The notes under the pieces: generated by a model
What the model saw: the letters and a program-made list of their open reading frames with translations, nothing else
Databases searched by the model: none
What the model was told of the DNA's origin: nothing
Made by a program: the position numbers and the translations under genes
In this document: positions 5,590 to 5,941 of the stretch, in pieces
Layout of the letters: the number at the start of each line of letters is the position of its first letter
Position numbering within the stretch: the first letter of the stretch is position 1
NCBI GenBank assembly: GCA_026982025.1
Contig: JALSHX010000032.1
Location: 1-5,941, forward strand
Source: Aquificaceae bacterium
GTDB lineage: Bacteria > Aquificota > Aquificia > Aquificales > Aquificaceae
Direction of reading: 5' to 3'
DNA: 5,941 bases

Positions 5590-5598
5590 ATTATATCA
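5590..5598 (-). promoter_or_regulatory. Extended -10 promoter of tRNA-fMet
   Basis: The minus strand reads TGATATAAT at 5598-5590, a perfect extended -10 (TGnTATAAT). Only 5 nt separate it from tRNA nucleotide 1, so the expected start site (near 5583, give or take 2) coincides with the mature 5' end. No -35 is recognisable at 16-18 nt, as is common for extended -10 promoters. The TGA of the preceding small ORF forms the TG part. Confidence 0.65.
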
Positions 5599-5694
5599 CT
5601 GACAGCACTCGCCTTTCTGCCTCTTTTGCACCTCTCTCCAGATGAGGTAGGCGGAGCCCGCTATGAGGATCAAAATCAGAAAAAAATCGGTCAT
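5596..5694 (-). CDS. Small single-pass membrane protein, C-terminal Cys-Cys
   Basis: This is a 32-residue ORF starting at ATG 5694-5692 and ending at TGA 5598-5596. Residues 4-19 form one hydrophobic helix (FFLILILIAGSAYLIW). A basic stretch follows (REVQKRQKGE), then Cys30-Cys31-Gln at the end. By the positive-inside rule the tail would be cytoplasmic. The shape, one helix then a short charged Cys-containing tail, recalls small FeoB-associated Cys-rich membrane proteins, but no feoB is in view and the resemblance is only general. It fills the space between tRNA-fMet and divergent mtaB. There is no clear Shine-Dalgarno, and a TATAAA box at 5709-5704 lies about 10 nt upstream. It could be a real gene or a chance ORF. 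The helix followed by a basic tail favours a real gene. Confidence 0.5.
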   Translation of the reverse strand: MTDFFLILILIAGSAYLIWREVQKRQKGECCQ

Positions 5695-5703
5695 GATCTT
5701 TAA

Positions 5704-5711
5704 TTTATACT
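5704..5711. promoter_or_regulatory. Possible shared divergent -10 (small ORF / mtaB)
   Basis: The only 28 nt between the divergent starts at 5694 and 5723 hold TATACT on the plus strand (5706-5711, 5 of 6 to TATAAT) and TATAAA on the minus strand (5709-5704, 5 of 6). Expected start sites would be near 5718 for mtaB and 5697 for the small ORF, leaving leaders of about 5 and 3 nt. No good -35 was found for either, so support is limited to position and the box itself. Confidence 0.35.
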
Positions 5712-5722
5712 GATTTGAGAGG

Positions 5723-5941
5723 ATGAAGGTTTCTTTTGTAACAGTCGGGTGCAGAATGAATCAGTTTGACACCGATCTTCTACGCTCAAAGTTCTTCGCA
5801 GAGGGCTATGAAGTGGGTGAGGGCTTTGAGAAGGCAGATGTGTATGTTATAAATACCTGCACCGTTACTTCGGGGGGGGACAGAGCCTCAAGGCAGGCCA
5901 TATTCCGGGCTAAAAGGGCAAATCCGAAAGCTCTCGTGGTG
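5723..5941 (+). CDS. mtaB: MiaB/MtaB-type tRNA methylthiotransferase, 3' end cut
   Basis: This is the N-terminal 73 residues of a radical SAM methylthiotransferase, running off the window. These enzymes add a methylthio group to modified A37 of tRNA using two [4Fe-4S] clusters. The UPF0004 domain is clear: VSFVTVGCRMNQFDTD (3-18, with cluster ligand Cys10), INTCTVT (43-49, Cys46), then DRASRQAIFRAKRANP (53-68). The DRxSRQ pattern after NTCTVT and the absence of an N-terminal extension fit MtaB (acts on t6A37) better than MiaB, but the radical SAM and TRAM parts are outside. ATG at 5723 is chosen because a TGA lies four codons upstream in frame and the next ATG would remove the first strand. 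GAGAGG directly abuts the ATG, which is too close for a normal Shine-Dalgarno. Confidence 0.88.
   Translation, partial: MKVSFVTVGCRMNQFDTDLLRSKFFAEGYEVGEGFEKADVYVINTCTVTSGGDRASRQAIFRAKRANPKALVV

Noticed and set aside
5412..5645. Plus-strand open frame of 77 codons starting inside tRNA-Leu
   Set aside because: It runs through tRNA-Leu and the antisense of tRNA-fMet and the small ORF. Its peptide is the typical antisense-tRNA type and it has no ribosome-binding site.
5870..5885. Possible frameshift at the run of eight G in mtaB
   Set aside because: The frame stays open through the run, and the residues on both sides (NTCTVT, then DRASRQ) keep the family spacing.
1..5941. Mobile element, CRISPR array, phage or defence system
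   Set aside because: No transposase, integrase, spaced repeats, terminal inverted repeats or toxin-antitoxin-like pair could be seen on either strand. The tRNA genes show no duplicated 3' end that would mark an integration site.

Overview
The window looks like ordinary, tightly packed chromosome from a thermophilic bacterium of the Aquificales, probably close to Aquificaceae. The main clue is the ribonuclease III fragment at the left edge. From memory its catalytic domain and dsRNA-binding tail read very much like the Aquifex aeolicus enzyme, with the same spacing between the catalytic acids. Other supports are the chain of overlapping genes of unrelated function, the Lys/Glu/Arg-rich proteins, and the use of GTG and TTG starts. 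No mobile element, CRISPR array, phage gene or pseudogene is visible.

Layout. At 2-655 (+) is the 3' part of rnc. From 5354 down to 638 the minus strand carries seven genes, read in this order: thiE-like, tetR-family regulator, folE, secG, prmC, a CNNM/CorC-type membrane protein, and radC. They overlap or lie within 50 bases of each other. The joints are thiE/tetR 29 nt overlap, tetR/folE 45 nt gap, folE/secG 19 nt gap, secG/prmC 119 nt overlap, prmC/CNNM 13 nt overlap, and CNNM/radC 4 nt overlap (GTGA). The 3' ends of rnc and radC overlap by 18 nt. The right end holds a tRNA-Leu(GAG) on the plus strand (5380-5466) facing an initiator tRNA-fMet(CAT) on the minus strand (5511-5584). Next come a short membrane-protein ORF (5596-5694, -) and the start of a MiaB/MtaB-type radical SAM methylthiotransferase gene (5723 to the window end, +).

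How the genes relate. Most are housekeeping genes for RNA processing and translation (rnc, prmC, two tRNAs, mtaB), cofactor synthesis (folE for folate/pterin, thiE-like for thiamine) and membrane functions (secG, CNNM/CorC-type). They share transcription more than a pathway. folE has its own consensus -10 box and a strong Shine-Dalgarno, so the cluster probably has at least one internal promoter.

I see no clear new multi-gene system. The most interesting signals are regulatory. The initiator tRNA has an extended -10 so close that transcription should begin at or within a base or two of tRNA nucleotide 1. Two divergent gene pairs appear to share a near-symmetric -10 box that leaves almost no 5' leader. 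secG and prmC share 119 nt of same-strand coding sequence. A 32-residue membrane peptide gene ends in a stop codon that is also part of the tRNA promoter.
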